A program made the position numbers and the translations under genes. Of a stretch of DNA of 27,677 nucleotides, positions 8,627 to 16,955 are shown piece by piece. The stretch is taken from the NCBI GenBank assembly GCA_016780825.1, contig JADHLF010000037.1:1-27677 (forward strand). The letters are read 5' to 3'. How positions within the stretch are numbered: the stretch's first letter is position 1; every line of letters begins with the position of its first letter. The DNA is from Planktomarina sp. GTDB lineage: Bacteria; Pseudomonadota; Alphaproteobacteria; Rhodobacterales; Rhodobacteraceae. The notes under the pieces are model-generated. The model was given only the letters and a program-made list of their open reading frames with translations. It did no database searches and was not told the origin of the DNA.

Positions 8627-9178
8627 CTAGAGTTGCATCAAGCGGCGGTACTCCCCCGGCTTGAGATCTCCCAAATGCCACTCACCGATTTGCGCTCGGA
8701 TGAGGCGTAGGCAGGGGTGGCCTATGGCTGCGGTCATGCGGCGTATTTGGCGATTTTTGCCTTCGCGAATGGTCACCTCAATCCAGCTGTCCGGCACCGA
8801 CTTGCGCACCCGGATCGGCGGGTTGCGCGGCCAGAGGCCCTCCGGTTCCTCCATCAGCCGCGCTTTGGCCGGTTGGGTGACACCGTCTTTCAACTGCACC
8901 CCACCGCGCAGGCTTTGCAAGGCGCTCTCTTGCGGGGCGCCTTCGACCTGGACCCAATAGGTTTTTGCCATTTTGTGTTTTGGATCAGCAATCCGGGACT
9001 GCAATTTGCCATCATCGGTTAAGAGCAACAGCCCCTCACTGTCCCGATCCAGCCGACCGGCCGGGTAGACATGCCGAACGGGGATATAGCGCGATAGGGT
9101 TTCGCGCCCATTGGCCTCAAGGCTTTGATCGGTAAATTGAGACAATACATTGAACGGCTTGTTGAACAGGATCAGCAC
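8627..9178 (-). CDS. rluE: 23S rRNA pseudouridine synthase, RluE type
   Basis: A 183-residue RsuA/RluB/E/F-family pseudouridine synthase lacking the N-terminal S4 domain, as in RluE, which makes pseudouridine 2457 in E. coli 23S rRNA. The catalytic motif GRLDRDSEGLLLL starts at 41 with the nucleophile Asp44. Further conserved segments are KTYWVQVEG and REGKNRQIRRM near residue 140. It opens LILFNKPFNVLSQFT as family members do. The start is GTG at 9178 and overlaps the upstream PLP-enzyme gene by 7 nt, with GGAG 11 nt upstream. Third gene of a probable polA-PLP enzyme-rluE run. Confidence 0.88.
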   Translation of the reverse strand: MLILFNKPFNVLSQFTDQSLEANGRETLSRYIPVRHVYPAGRLDRDSEGLLLLTDDGKLQSRIADPKHKMAKTYWVQVEGAPQESALQSLRGGVQLKDGVTQPAKARLMEEPEGLWPRNPPIRVRKSVPDSWIEVTIREGKNRQIRRMTAAIGHPCLRLIRAQIGEWHLGDLKPGEYRRLMQL

Positions 9179-10317
9179 GTTAACGCCTGCTCCAAATCAG
9201 CGCATAGATCCTGCACATCCTCAATGCCAATCGACAGGCGCAGAAGAGACTCAGGAATGCCGGTATGAGGCTCAATCGTGTGGCGATGTTCCACCAGGCT
9301 TTCTACCCCGCCCAAAGAGGTGGCTCGGTGAAACAAATTCAATCGACCAGCCACGCGCAGGGCCTCCACAGCCCCGCCCTTCACGCAAAAGGACAAGAGC
9401 GAGCCAAACCCACCTGCCATTTGGCGCTTGGCCACCCGATGCCCTTCGAAATCAGGCAGGCCGGGATAAAATACATGCGCCACCGCCTCGTGACTTTGCA
9501 AAAACTCTGCCACAGCCTGCGCATTTTGCGACATGCGCGCGACTCGCAAGGGCAGGGTGCGAATTGAGCGAATAAGCAGCCAAGCCTCAAAACTGCCGAT
9601 CACCGCGCCAGCGTCATGGCGATCTCTGGCGATCGCTTGCCAATGCGGATCACCAGGCGCATTGGTCGCCAAGACTCCGGCCAAGACATCCGAATGGCCA
9701 TTGATCCCTTTGGTCGCCGAATGCATGACAATATCCGCCCCAAAATCCAAGGCGCGGGTCAAAATTGGGGTGGCGGCCGTGGCATCAACCACCAACCGCC
9801 CGCCTGCGGCATGGGTGGCCTCTGCCACAAGCGCGATATCCGTTGTCCGCAGCCACGGGTTTGAAGGTGTCTCAATAAAGACCAAATCCGGCTGATGATG
9901 GGCGCAGAGGCTTTGCGCCTGCCCGATATCGCTCAAATCCGCCTCGATCAGGGTCACGGACCGGCGGGCACAAAACTCCCGCACCCACTTCGTTGTGCCC
10001 CAATATATCTGTGACTGCACCAAGACCGTCGCCCCGCCCGGCAAAGCGCGAAACACCGCTGCGATCGCGGCCATGCCATTGGGAAACAAGAGTGCGGCCT
10101 CTGCATTGTCCAGTTGTGCCAAAAGAGCTTCGGCAATGCGGCCCACGTCATTGTCATCGCGGGCATAAATATTGCCCGTGGGATGCGGCTGATAGCTGCG
10201 GTCCCTTGCGAAAGTGGTACTGGGCTGAATGGGCGGCACGACCCCGCCGCTGGCGGCGTCAATATATCCGCCCGCCTGCGCTGCAATGGTCGCCGCTGAT
10301 AGGCCGCGTTTCACCAT
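9172..10317 (-). CDS. Cys/Met-metabolism PLP enzyme (cystathionine gamma-synthase / lyase-like)
   Basis: A 381-residue fold-type I PLP enzyme of the cystathionine gamma-synthase family. The Schiff-base lysine is Lys203 in SATKGINGHSD. The pyridine-binding Asp is Asp178 (VDAT), the stacking tyrosine Tyr105 (QIYWGTTKW), and the phosphate-binding Tyr51-Ala-Arg53 is kept. Length is normal for the family. Several usual signatures are altered: VDAT instead of VDNT, YARDDN instead of YSRxxNP, and Gly after the lysine where Tyr is common. Whether it is a gamma-synthase, gamma-lyase or beta-lyase cannot be decided. A GGGGGG run just upstream of ATG 10317 gives a strong ribosome site. It follows polA by 25 nt on the same strand. 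Confidence 0.85.
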   Translation of the reverse strand: MVKRGLSAATIAAQAGGYIDAASGGVVPPIQPSTTFARDRSYQPHPTGNIYARDDNDVGRIAEALLAQLDNAEAALLFPNGMAAIAAVFRALPGGATVLVQSQIYWGTTKWVREFCARRSVTLIEADLSDIGQAQSLCAHHQPDLVFIETPSNPWLRTTDIALVAEATHAAGGRLVVDATAATPILTRALDFGADIVMHSATKGINGHSDVLAGVLATNAPGDPHWQAIARDRHDAGAVIGSFEAWLLIRSIRTLPLRVARMSQNAQAVAEFLQSHEAVAHVFYPGLPDFEGHRVAKRQMAGGFGSLLSFCVKGGAVEALRVAGRLNLFHRATSLGGVESLVEHRHTIEPHTGIPESLLRLSIGIEDVQDLCADLEQALTC

Positions 10318-10342
10318 GGATTCCCCCCCTTTGCCTCAGACT

Positions 10343-13138
10343 CTAATGCGCGATGGCCCAGTTCGGCCCAAATCCGGCGTCAACAATCAAAGGCACATCC
10401 AGCTTGACCACTGGCAAGCTGGCCCGTTCCATCACCTGCTTGGCGACTTGAATGAGCGCCTCGACAGCACAATCCTCAACTTCAAACAGCAATTCATCAT
10501 GCACTTGCAACAACATTTTGGCTGGCAAATGCGCAATCGCGTCGGGCATGCGGACCATTGCGCGGCGGATCACATCGGCCGCAGTACCTTGGATCGGCGC
10601 ATTGATCGCGGCGCGTTTGGCAAAGCCCGCATGCGGGCCTTTCGCACCTATTTCAGGCGTGTGAATGCGGCGGCCAAACAGCGTTTGCACATAGCCATGT
10701 TCTTTTGCGAAGGCCACGGTATCATCCATATAGGTGCGAATTCCCGGGAAGCGTTCAAAATATGTGTCGATGAACGCCTGGGCCTCCGCGCGCGGAATGC
10801 GCAGGTTGCGCGCAAGGCCAAAGCCAGAGATGCCATAAATCACCCCAAAGTTAATGGCTTTTGCCTTACGGCGCACCTCAGGGGTCATCTGGTCAAGCGG
10901 CACATCAAACATCTGACTTGCGGTCAGCGCATGAATATCAATGCCATCGGCAAAGGCCTGTTTCAGACTTGGAATATCGGCAATATGAGCAAGAATGCGC
11001 AACTCAATTTGTGAATAATCCAAGGCCACCAAGGTCTTGCCCGCCTCGGCCACAAAAGCCTCCCGAATCTTGCGACCTTCTTCGGTGCGAATCGGGATAT
11101 TTTGTAGGTTGGGATCGGTCGAGGCCAAACGCCCCGTGCTCGCGCCGGCGATAGAATAGGAGGTGTGCACGCGGCCGGTTTCGGGATGAATATGGTCTTG
11201 CAGCGCGTCGGTGTAAGTGGATTTCAATTTGCTCAATTGACGCCAGTCTAAAACCCGACCGGGCAATTCATGCTCCGTCGCCAGATCTTCCAATACATCA
11301 ACGCCAGTGGCATAGGCCCCAGTTTTGCCCTTCTTGCCACCGGGAAGCGCCATTTCATCAAAGAGAACTTCGCCAAGCTGTTTCGGAGATCCCACATTAA
11401 AGCTGCGTCCGGCCATCTCGTGAATTTCAGCCTCCAGCCCCGCCATCTTTTGCGCGAAACCATTCGACATGCGGCTCAAGACATCTCTGTCCACTTTGAT
11501 GCCCTGCATCTCCATATCCGCCAGTACCGGAACGAGAGGCCGTTCCAGACTTTCATAGACCGCTGTCACCCGATTAAGATGCAAGCGCGGTTTGAGATAC
11601 TGCCAAAGGCGCAGGGTGATATCGGCGTCTTCTGCCGCATAGCGGCTGGCCTCATCAATGGGAACGCGGTCAAAAGTGATGGCGGATTTCCCACTGCCCA
11701 GCAGTGTTTTGATCGAGATGGGCGCATGATCGAGATAACGCTCACTCAAAAGGTCCATCCCATGATTGTGCAAGCCGCCATGTTGCACATAGCTCATCAA
11801 CATTGTGTCATCGATCGGCGCCACTTGGATGCCGACCCGCGCCAAAATCTTGGCGTCATATTTCATGTTCTGACCAATTTTCAGAATGGTAGAATCTTCC
11901 AGCATCGGTTTGAGCATGGCCAGAGCTGTCTTTTGGTCCATCTGGCCCTCGGCCAAAGCATCGGTGCCGAAGAGATCATCAGATTGCCCCGCGCGATGCG
12001 CGAGCGGCAAATAAGCCGCCTCGCCCGCTTGGACACATAATGAGACACCCACCAAGTCGGCGCGCATTTCATTCAAACCGGTTGTTTCCGTATCCACGGC
12101 CACATAGCCGCGGGCATAAATCCGATCAATCCAAGTTTGCAAAGCCGCCGCATCTCGGATGGTCTCATATTTGCTGGTGTCAAAAGCCGCCGCCGCCGGG
12201 GCCTCAATCACGGCCTGCTGCACCTCTGGCTCGGCAATAACCGGGGCCGTCACTCCCAGCTTTTCCGCCAGCCTTTTGCTCAAGGTGCGAAATTCCATTT
12301 GTACCACAAAATCCAGAAGCTCTTGAGGATCAGGATCCCGCACCTCCAAATCGTCAATAGAAAAATCCAGCTCCATATTGCACTGCAGCTGAACCAATTG
12401 TTTGGACAGTTCGATCTGCGCCCGATTGTCCATCAGGCTTTCGCGGCGCTTGGGCTGTTTGATCTCTCCTGCGCGATCCAAGAGCTCTTCCAATGAGCCA
12501 AATTCATTGATCAGTAATGCTGCGGTTTTAATGCCAATGCCGGGCGCACCAGGCACATTGTCAACGCTGTCCCCTGCCAGAGCCTGAACGTCAACCACGC
12601 GCTCCGGGGCGACACCGAATTTCTCAACAACGCCGTCTCGGTCAATCACTTTGTTTTTCATGGCATCCAGCATCACAACACCGTCGCCGACCAGCTGCAT
12701 CAAGTCCTTGTCCGAGCTGATTATGGTACAAGCGCCCCCGGCGTCGCGCGCGCGACATGCCAATGTTGCGATGATGTCATCCGCCTCAAACCCTTCGACC
12801 TCTTTACAGGCCACATTGAAAGCCCGGGTTGCGGCGCGGGTGAGTGGAAATTGTGGGATCAAATCTTCCGGCGTGGCGGATCGGTTCGCCTTATAAAGAT
12901 CATACATATCATTGCGAAATGTCTTGCCAGAGTGGTCAAAGATCACCGCAACATGGGTGGGGGCATCGGGGCCCGTATTGTTTTCCACATATCGTTGCAA
13001 CATGTTGCAAAACCCAGCCACAGCGCCCACAGGCAGACCATCTGACTTACGCGTCAACGGCGGCAAAGCGTGATAGGCGCGAAAGATGAAGGCTGACCCG
13101 TCGATCAGATGCAAATGATGTCCTTTACCGAATGCCAT
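10343..13138 (-). CDS. polA: DNA polymerase I
   Basis: Full-length (931 residues; E. coli PolA is 928) with all three domains. The 5'-nuclease domain spans about 1-290 (GFEADDIIATLA, residues 116-127; AGDSVDNVPG, 188-197). The proofreading 3'-5' exonuclease is about 330-530, with the catalytic DTE at 349-351 and a late YAAEDADI, so proofreading looks intact. The family A polymerase follows: DYSQIELR at 707-714, O-helix RRKAKAINFGVIYG with Phe764, and HDE at 880-882. It functions in Okazaki-fragment processing and repair synthesis. The start at 13138 has AAGGA 10 nt upstream. First gene of a probable operon with the PLP enzyme and rluE. Confidence 0.97.
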   Translation of the reverse strand: MAFGKGHHLHLIDGSAFIFRAYHALPPLTRKSDGLPVGAVAGFCNMLQRYVENNTGPDAPTHVAVIFDHSGKTFRNDMYDLYKANRSATPEDLIPQFPLTRAATRAFNVACKEVEGFEADDIIATLACRARDAGGACTIISSDKDLMQLVGDGVVMLDAMKNKVIDRDGVVEKFGVAPERVVDVQALAGDSVDNVPGAPGIGIKTAALLINEFGSLEELLDRAGEIKQPKRRESLMDNRAQIELSKQLVQLQCNMELDFSIDDLEVRDPDPQELLDFVVQMEFRTLSKRLAEKLGVTAPVIAEPEVQQAVIEAPAAAAFDTSKYETIRDAAALQTWIDRIYARGYVAVDTETTGLNEMRADLVGVSLCVQAGEAAYLPLAHRAGQSDDLFGTDALAEGQMDQKTALAMLKPMLEDSTILKIGQNMKYDAKILARVGIQVAPIDDTMLMSYVQHGGLHNHGMDLLSERYLDHAPISIKTLLGSGKSAITFDRVPIDEASRYAAEDADITLRLWQYLKPRLHLNRVTAVYESLERPLVPVLADMEMQGIKVDRDVLSRMSNGFAQKMAGLEAEIHEMAGRSFNVGSPKQLGEVLFDEMALPGGKKGKTGAYATGVDVLEDLATEHELPGRVLDWRQLSKLKSTYTDALQDHIHPETGRVHTSYSIAGASTGRLASTDPNLQNIPIRTEEGRKIREAFVAEAGKTLVALDYSQIELRILAHIADIPSLKQAFADGIDIHALTASQMFDVPLDQMTPEVRRKAKAINFGVIYGISGFGLARNLRIPRAEAQAFIDTYFERFPGIRTYMDDTVAFAKEHGYVQTLFGRRIHTPEIGAKGPHAGFAKRAAINAPIQGTAADVIRRAMVRMPDAIAHLPAKMLLQVHDELLFEVEDCAVEALIQVAKQVMERASLPVVKLDVPLIVDAGFGPNWAIAH

Positions 13139-13180
13139 GATGACGCTATCCTTGGATCATTAATTGAAATTGTTTGTGGC

Positions 13181-13657
13181 ATGAAAAAATTATACCTGCC
13201 AGTGCTACTGGCCCTAAGTTACACATTTGCAGCGGCCGCTACGCCAGTTCCTGACGAAAACTGGGTTGATATCCCCGGCAGTCGTGACAGTTGCTCCCCG
13301 CTGCTGGCTTGTTTTGGCAATAGCGGCGAGTATTTTGCCGGCCGAGCTTTGGGCCGGGATGAGGGAACTTTGGCCGGGGTGACCAATTTTGGAGCGATCT
13401 GCACCGGCACCTGGGTATCTCGCAATTTTATTGGAACGGGTGAGGCAAATTTTGAATGCGACAATGGCCATTGGGGTAAGGTCATCTTCCACTATCGCGA
13501 TGGTGTGAGCGGAACAGTCAAAGGATTTGGCTTCACCAATCACGGGGTGAGTATAAGAGCCTGGTCCGGCCATTACATCCAAGATTTTCTTGATGCAACC
13601 AGCGGCCAAGTGGACAATAAGCTGATGTGCGGTGAGGTCGAAATTCCGCTCAGCTAG
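13181..13657 (+). CDS. small secreted protein of unknown function
   Basis: A 158-residue protein I cannot assign to a named family. The start at 13181 is chosen because it gives a clean Sec signal peptide (MKK, hydrophobic to residue 16, then AAAA; probable cleavage near residue 19-20). Longer in-frame starts would overlap polA and bury the signal. The mature part has five cysteines (38, 44, 74, 93, 150), allowing two disulfides with one spare, and many glycine, aromatic and charged residues. A GTWVSRNFIGTGEANFECDNG segment with alternating polar residues suggests a small beta-rich fold. It diverges from polA with 42 nt between starts. Likely periplasmic. Confidence 0.7.
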   Translation: MKKLYLPVLLALSYTFAAAATPVPDENWVDIPGSRDSCSPLLACFGNSGEYFAGRALGRDEGTLAGVTNFGAICTGTWVSRNFIGTGEANFECDNGHWGKVIFHYRDGVSGTVKGFGFTNHGVSIRAWSGHYIQDFLDATSGQVDNKLMCGEVEIPLS

Positions 13658-13663
13658 GACCGT

Positions 13664-13843
13664 TTAAACCTGTCCCTCAAAATCCTTATGCACCATTTTC
13701 GCGTCACAATAGGGGCATTCGACCCAGCCATGCTCATTTGGGATCTGCAACCAAACGCGCGGGTGCCCCAAAGCGCCTTCACCACCATCACAGGCCACGC
13801 GATAAGCCTCTACAATTTTTGTCTCAGGTGCTTGAGTTGTCAT
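13664..13843 (-). CDS. zinc-finger CHCC domain protein
   Basis: A 59-residue zf-CHCC protein, similar to the C-terminal zinc domain of mitochondrial complex I subunit NDUFS6. The metal ligands are Cys18, His27, Cys43 and Cys46 (C-x8-H-x15-C-x2-C; ending VECPYCDAKM). Small proteins of this type are common in alphaproteobacteria. A link with complex I is inferred from the mitochondrial homologue and is not shown here. The ATG at 13843 is preferred over the longer frame because AGAAGG lies just upstream and the family proteins start here. It converges on the secreted protein with a 6-nt gap and diverges from the ABC ATPase. Confidence 0.85.
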   Translation of the reverse strand: MTTQAPETKIVEAYRVACDGGEGALGHPRVWLQIPNEHGWVECPYCDAKMVHKDFEGQV

Positions 13844-13941
13844 TTTTTTGCCTTCTGGTTGCTGTTGGGCCTTGCTGCGCATATGTCGCCAGCTAAGATA
13901 CCAAAACACGCGCAACCCACAAGCACTTTGAAAGGCCGACT

Positions 13942-14862
13942 ATGTCACAAAATGCGATTGAGCTGCGTGGTTTGAAGAAAACCTATGCCGCGACCAAGAA
14001 AACTGAGGCTAAAACGGCTCTGTCCGGCATTGATCTGGATATTCCGAGGGGCGCCATCTTCGGGCTCCTGGGGCCCAATGGTGCGGGAAAATCGACCTTG
14101 ATTAATATTCTCGCTGGATTGGTGAAAAAATCCGCAGGTTCCGTCAATATCTGGGGCTTTGATCAGGATGAAAATCCGAGACAATCGCGCGCTGCAATTG
14201 GGGTGATGCCGCAGGAATTGAATCTCGACCCGTTCTTCACACCCCAAGCTTCGCTTGATATGCAGGCCGGCCTATATGGCGTACCCAAGGCGCTGCGCAA
14301 AACCGATGAAATCCTTCGGCTGATCGGTTTGGAGGACAAGGCCAATGCCTATGCACGCAGTCTGTCAGGCGGTATGCGGCGGCGGTTGCTATTGGGCAAA
14401 GCGCTCGTTCATAGTCCGCAAATCTTGGTGCTTGATGAGCCCACTGCGGGGGTCGATATTGGTCTGCGCCAAATGCTGTGGGACAATGTGCGACAGCTCA
14501 ATGCCGATGGTATGACGGTGATTTTGACCACCCATTACCTCGAAGAGGCCCAAGAGATGTGCGATCAAATTGCCATTATTCACGAGGGCGCGCTGCGGGC
14601 ATTGGACACCACGGCCAATCTTCTGTCCAAACTTGACACAAAAACCTTGGTTGTTGAGACCGAATCTGCCGCAGAGATTGGCCTGCCGGCTGGGGTGACA
14701 CAAAGCCAGCGGCCCGATGGCACCCTGGCCTTCACCTATAGCCGCCGCAGCATTTCCCCGGGTGAAATTTTAGACGCGCTGCGCCTTGCAGGTGTCAAGA
14801 TTTTGGATATCCAAACCGAACAGCCCGATCTCCAAGACGTCTTTTTGGAAATAACCAAATAG
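13942..14862 (+). CDS. ABC transporter ATP-binding protein
   Basis: A 306-residue ABC ATPase. Walker A GPNGAGKST is at 44-52, Q-loop MPQ at 89-91, signature LSGGMRRR at 141-148, Walker B ILVLDEPTAG at 161-170 and the H-loop His at 198. The GVDIGLRQMLWDNVRQL stretch and the extra C-terminal domain place it with the ABC-2 type exporters (YadG/CcmA-like), which normally pair with an ABC-2 permease. None is visible: the next gene is a convergent HIT protein 12 nt away. The substrate is unknown. GAAAGG upstream of ATG 13942 supports the start. Confidence 0.88.
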   Translation: MSQNAIELRGLKKTYAATKKTEAKTALSGIDLDIPRGAIFGLLGPNGAGKSTLINILAGLVKKSAGSVNIWGFDQDENPRQSRAAIGVMPQELNLDPFFTPQASLDMQAGLYGVPKALRKTDEILRLIGLEDKANAYARSLSGGMRRRLLLGKALVHSPQILVLDEPTAGVDIGLRQMLWDNVRQLNADGMTVILTTHYLEEAQEMCDQIAIIHEGALRALDTTANLLSKLDTKTLVVETESAAEIGLPAGVTQSQRPDGTLAFTYSRRSISPGEILDALRLAGVKILDIQTEQPDLQDVFLEITK

Positions 14863-14873
14863 GCAGGCAGCCC

Positions 14874-15254
14874 CTAGGCCTCGCGCAACATCCGCCCAAG
14901 CGGCCGACCGGCAACGAGATGCACATGCAAATGTGGCACCTCCTGCACCCCATGGCGGCCTGAATTGGTCAAGAGGCGATAGCCATCGCCCCCGGTGCCA
15001 GGATCAACCTTCAAGGCCGTTGCAACCTGACCAACCGCACGGATGAAATCAACAATCTCCTCCGCACTGGCAGAATTGGCAAAATGATCAAAACAGACGT
15101 AAGCGCCTTTGGGAATCACCAAAACATGTTCGGGCGCTTGGGCCTGAATATCGCGAAATGCAAGGCTGTGTTCGGTCTCTAAAACGGTCGTGCTCGGAAT
15201 TTCTCCGCGTAGGATTTTAGCGAAGATATTTTGATCATCATACTCATATGCCAT
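14874..15254 (-). CDS. HIT family protein (histidine triad nucleotide-binding)
   Basis: A 126-residue HINT-branch histidine-triad protein. The triad HLHVHLVAG begins at His108, with His110 and His112 (catalytic) following; the FAKILRGEIPSTTV opening and HVLVIPK segment are typical. HINT proteins hydrolyse purine-nucleoside phosphoramidates and acyl-adenylates in the cytosol; the physiological substrate is usually unclear. The ATG at 15254 is chosen over longer frames because AGGAG lies 8 nt upstream and the family N-terminus starts there. It follows the glycosyltransferase gene by 10 nt on the same strand. Confidence 0.92.
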   Translation of the reverse strand: MAYEYDDQNIFAKILRGEIPSTTVLETEHSLAFRDIQAQAPEHVLVIPKGAYVCFDHFANSASAEEIVDFIRAVGQVATALKVDPGTGGDGYRLLTNSGRHGVQEVPHLHVHLVAGRPLGRMLREA

Positions 15255-15264
15255 CGACAGGCTC

Positions 15265-16842
15265 CTAATCCGAAAACAAATGGTCCAATGCCAGTATGGC
15301 ACAAGCCTTTTCGATAGAGATACCTAAAAATTCTGCCAATGGCACCGCATTTTGCTCAATCGACGCCGCTTCGTAGATTTGATAGCTTTGTGGGAATTGC
15401 GCATCGATCAATTGGTGGTGCTCATGCCGCACATATTGGTGCAGCGTCGGCAAGAGGCGCTGCGTGACTTCCGCGGAGGAATCCTCGACGATAAGTCCGA
15501 TACGCTGCGCGTGACCAAACAAATAGCTCTCCTCGAACTGGCACATCATCAACAAAGTTTTGACCTTTGCCTTGTCTTGGTAAAAATCTTGGATCAAGTC
15601 CTTACTCGAGCTGTCGACACAGATCACCAAACGATCAGTCTGCTTTTGATCGAACACCATGTGTAAAAATGATCTGACATGCCTGCGGCGCTTTTCCAAA
15701 CGGTTTTCAATTCCGCCCAAATTTGGACAGCCCGCACTATGCTCATGGAAAATGTAGTGGGCGGCAGCAATGCCTGTTTCCTGGCCAATGCGCGCAACCA
15801 GACGCTGTGCAACATGCCATTTTTTGCAAATGACCACCAGCAGTTCCCGGCCGCGACCGATACTAGAGTGCTCATCCCAAATCCGCCGTCCGAACCGCAG
15901 TCCCGCGCGGCCCTTGCCCGTCAAAAATGCAAACAATTTCGGGCCTTCTTTGGAAATGTGAAACTTACGGCCCGTTTCCGCACAAAGGCGTCCCAAACGC
16001 TCTTTGAGTTCAAGCGCCTCGGGGCTTATTTTACGAGCAAACAGGTAATCCTGGTTTAACAATAGCTCGTAGTGATCATTATAAAATGTAGCCGGCATTC
16101 CGTAATCGGTGAACATCAAAAATGTGAGTGGGCGGGTTTGAATTTCATTGCTTGGCACCAAATGCCGGACCAGGGTTTGAAAAAAAGTCTCATCCGGGAT
16201 CCAAGTGGTTGAGAAGAACCGCACCACATCTCGACGCTTTTTGACAAAAGCCAATATTTTTTCAATGGTCTGCCGGCGCAAGCACCACCATTGCGAACCG
16301 ATCATCACTTGCAGGTCCGCAGGTATTGCCCGGGTCCATCCAAAATATTGTTGCAGCTTGAAACTGTTGTAAAACCAAAATGCTTGCCGGCGTTCGTTGA
16401 AAAAATGGCGATAAATTAACCGCTCCTTTTTCATGCCAGTTTTGATCCAGTCGCTCTCAAAAAAATCAAAACTTTCAATGTAATCATAATCGTTTTGATC
16501 CAAAAAATGATGGGCATATTCTGCGGTTTTGATCGTTTGGCAATCACCTGATATCAGATAAAAATGCGTGGCATCTGCAAAGGTCTCAACCGCAGATTGC
16601 AGCGCATTTAAACTGGCCTGCACCAAAGACCAGGCGCCCCAACCGCATTTGAGGCGCTTACTCGCAAAACAAATATTGGGATTGCCCGCGAGAGCCTCAC
16701 GAATAGCCCGGAAGTCAGCACGCCGGCCACCGGCGTCAAAATGGATGGACACATAATCACCAGCCGCCGAAAGGCGCCGTGCTTGCTCAATTATGGAGCG
16801 GCTGTCCTTGTGACATAATAAAATAAATGCTATTTTCGCCAT
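15265..16842 (-). CDS. DUF5928 / core-2 (GT14-like) glycosyltransferase
   Basis: A 525-residue protein with an N-terminal GT14-like (core-2/I-branching beta-1,6-N-acetylglucosaminyltransferase) domain at about 1-260. It opens KIAFILLCHKD and carries YVSIHFDAGG, FYLISGDCQ, IGSQWWCLRR and TWIPDETFFQTL, the last including the acidic residue expected for the catalytic Glu. The C-terminal half, from about residue 300, matches the extra domain of roseobacter DUF5928 proteins; its role is unknown, and a nucleotide-binding or sulfotransferase-like fold is a guess. It is divergent from a sulfotransferase across a 113-nt AT-rich gap, which points to making or decorating a sulfated surface glycan. No clear Shine-Dalgarno sequence precedes ATG 16842. 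Confidence 0.75.
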   Translation of the reverse strand: MAKIAFILLCHKDSRSIIEQARRLSAAGDYVSIHFDAGGRRADFRAIREALAGNPNICFASKRLKCGWGAWSLVQASLNALQSAVETFADATHFYLISGDCQTIKTAEYAHHFLDQNDYDYIESFDFFESDWIKTGMKKERLIYRHFFNERRQAFWFYNSFKLQQYFGWTRAIPADLQVMIGSQWWCLRRQTIEKILAFVKKRRDVVRFFSTTWIPDETFFQTLVRHLVPSNEIQTRPLTFLMFTDYGMPATFYNDHYELLLNQDYLFARKISPEALELKERLGRLCAETGRKFHISKEGPKLFAFLTGKGRAGLRFGRRIWDEHSSIGRGRELLVVICKKWHVAQRLVARIGQETGIAAAHYIFHEHSAGCPNLGGIENRLEKRRRHVRSFLHMVFDQKQTDRLVICVDSSSKDLIQDFYQDKAKVKTLLMMCQFEESYLFGHAQRIGLIVEDSSAEVTQRLLPTLHQYVRHEHHQLIDAQFPQSYQIYEAASIEQNAVPLAEFLGISIEKACAILALDHLFSD

Positions 16843-16955
16843 GAAGTTATTGATATCACTGTTGCTGAATAAATAGTTCGGTCATAATATTTTTATTTTA
16901 CCAAAGTTTGTGTCTCATTAAAACAGCATCGATTGGTTTGAAAGAAAGTATTTAT

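Noticed and set aside
10229..12240. Long + strand open frames opposite polA, including ones of about 260 and 256 codons
   Set aside because: They lie fully antisense to conserved polymerase and exonuclease motifs, show no recognised domains and no ribosome sites; they follow from the codon usage of polA.
16908..16955. TTG start for the sulfotransferase
   Set aside because: The added 16 residues do not resemble the family and the ATG at 16956 is adequately placed.
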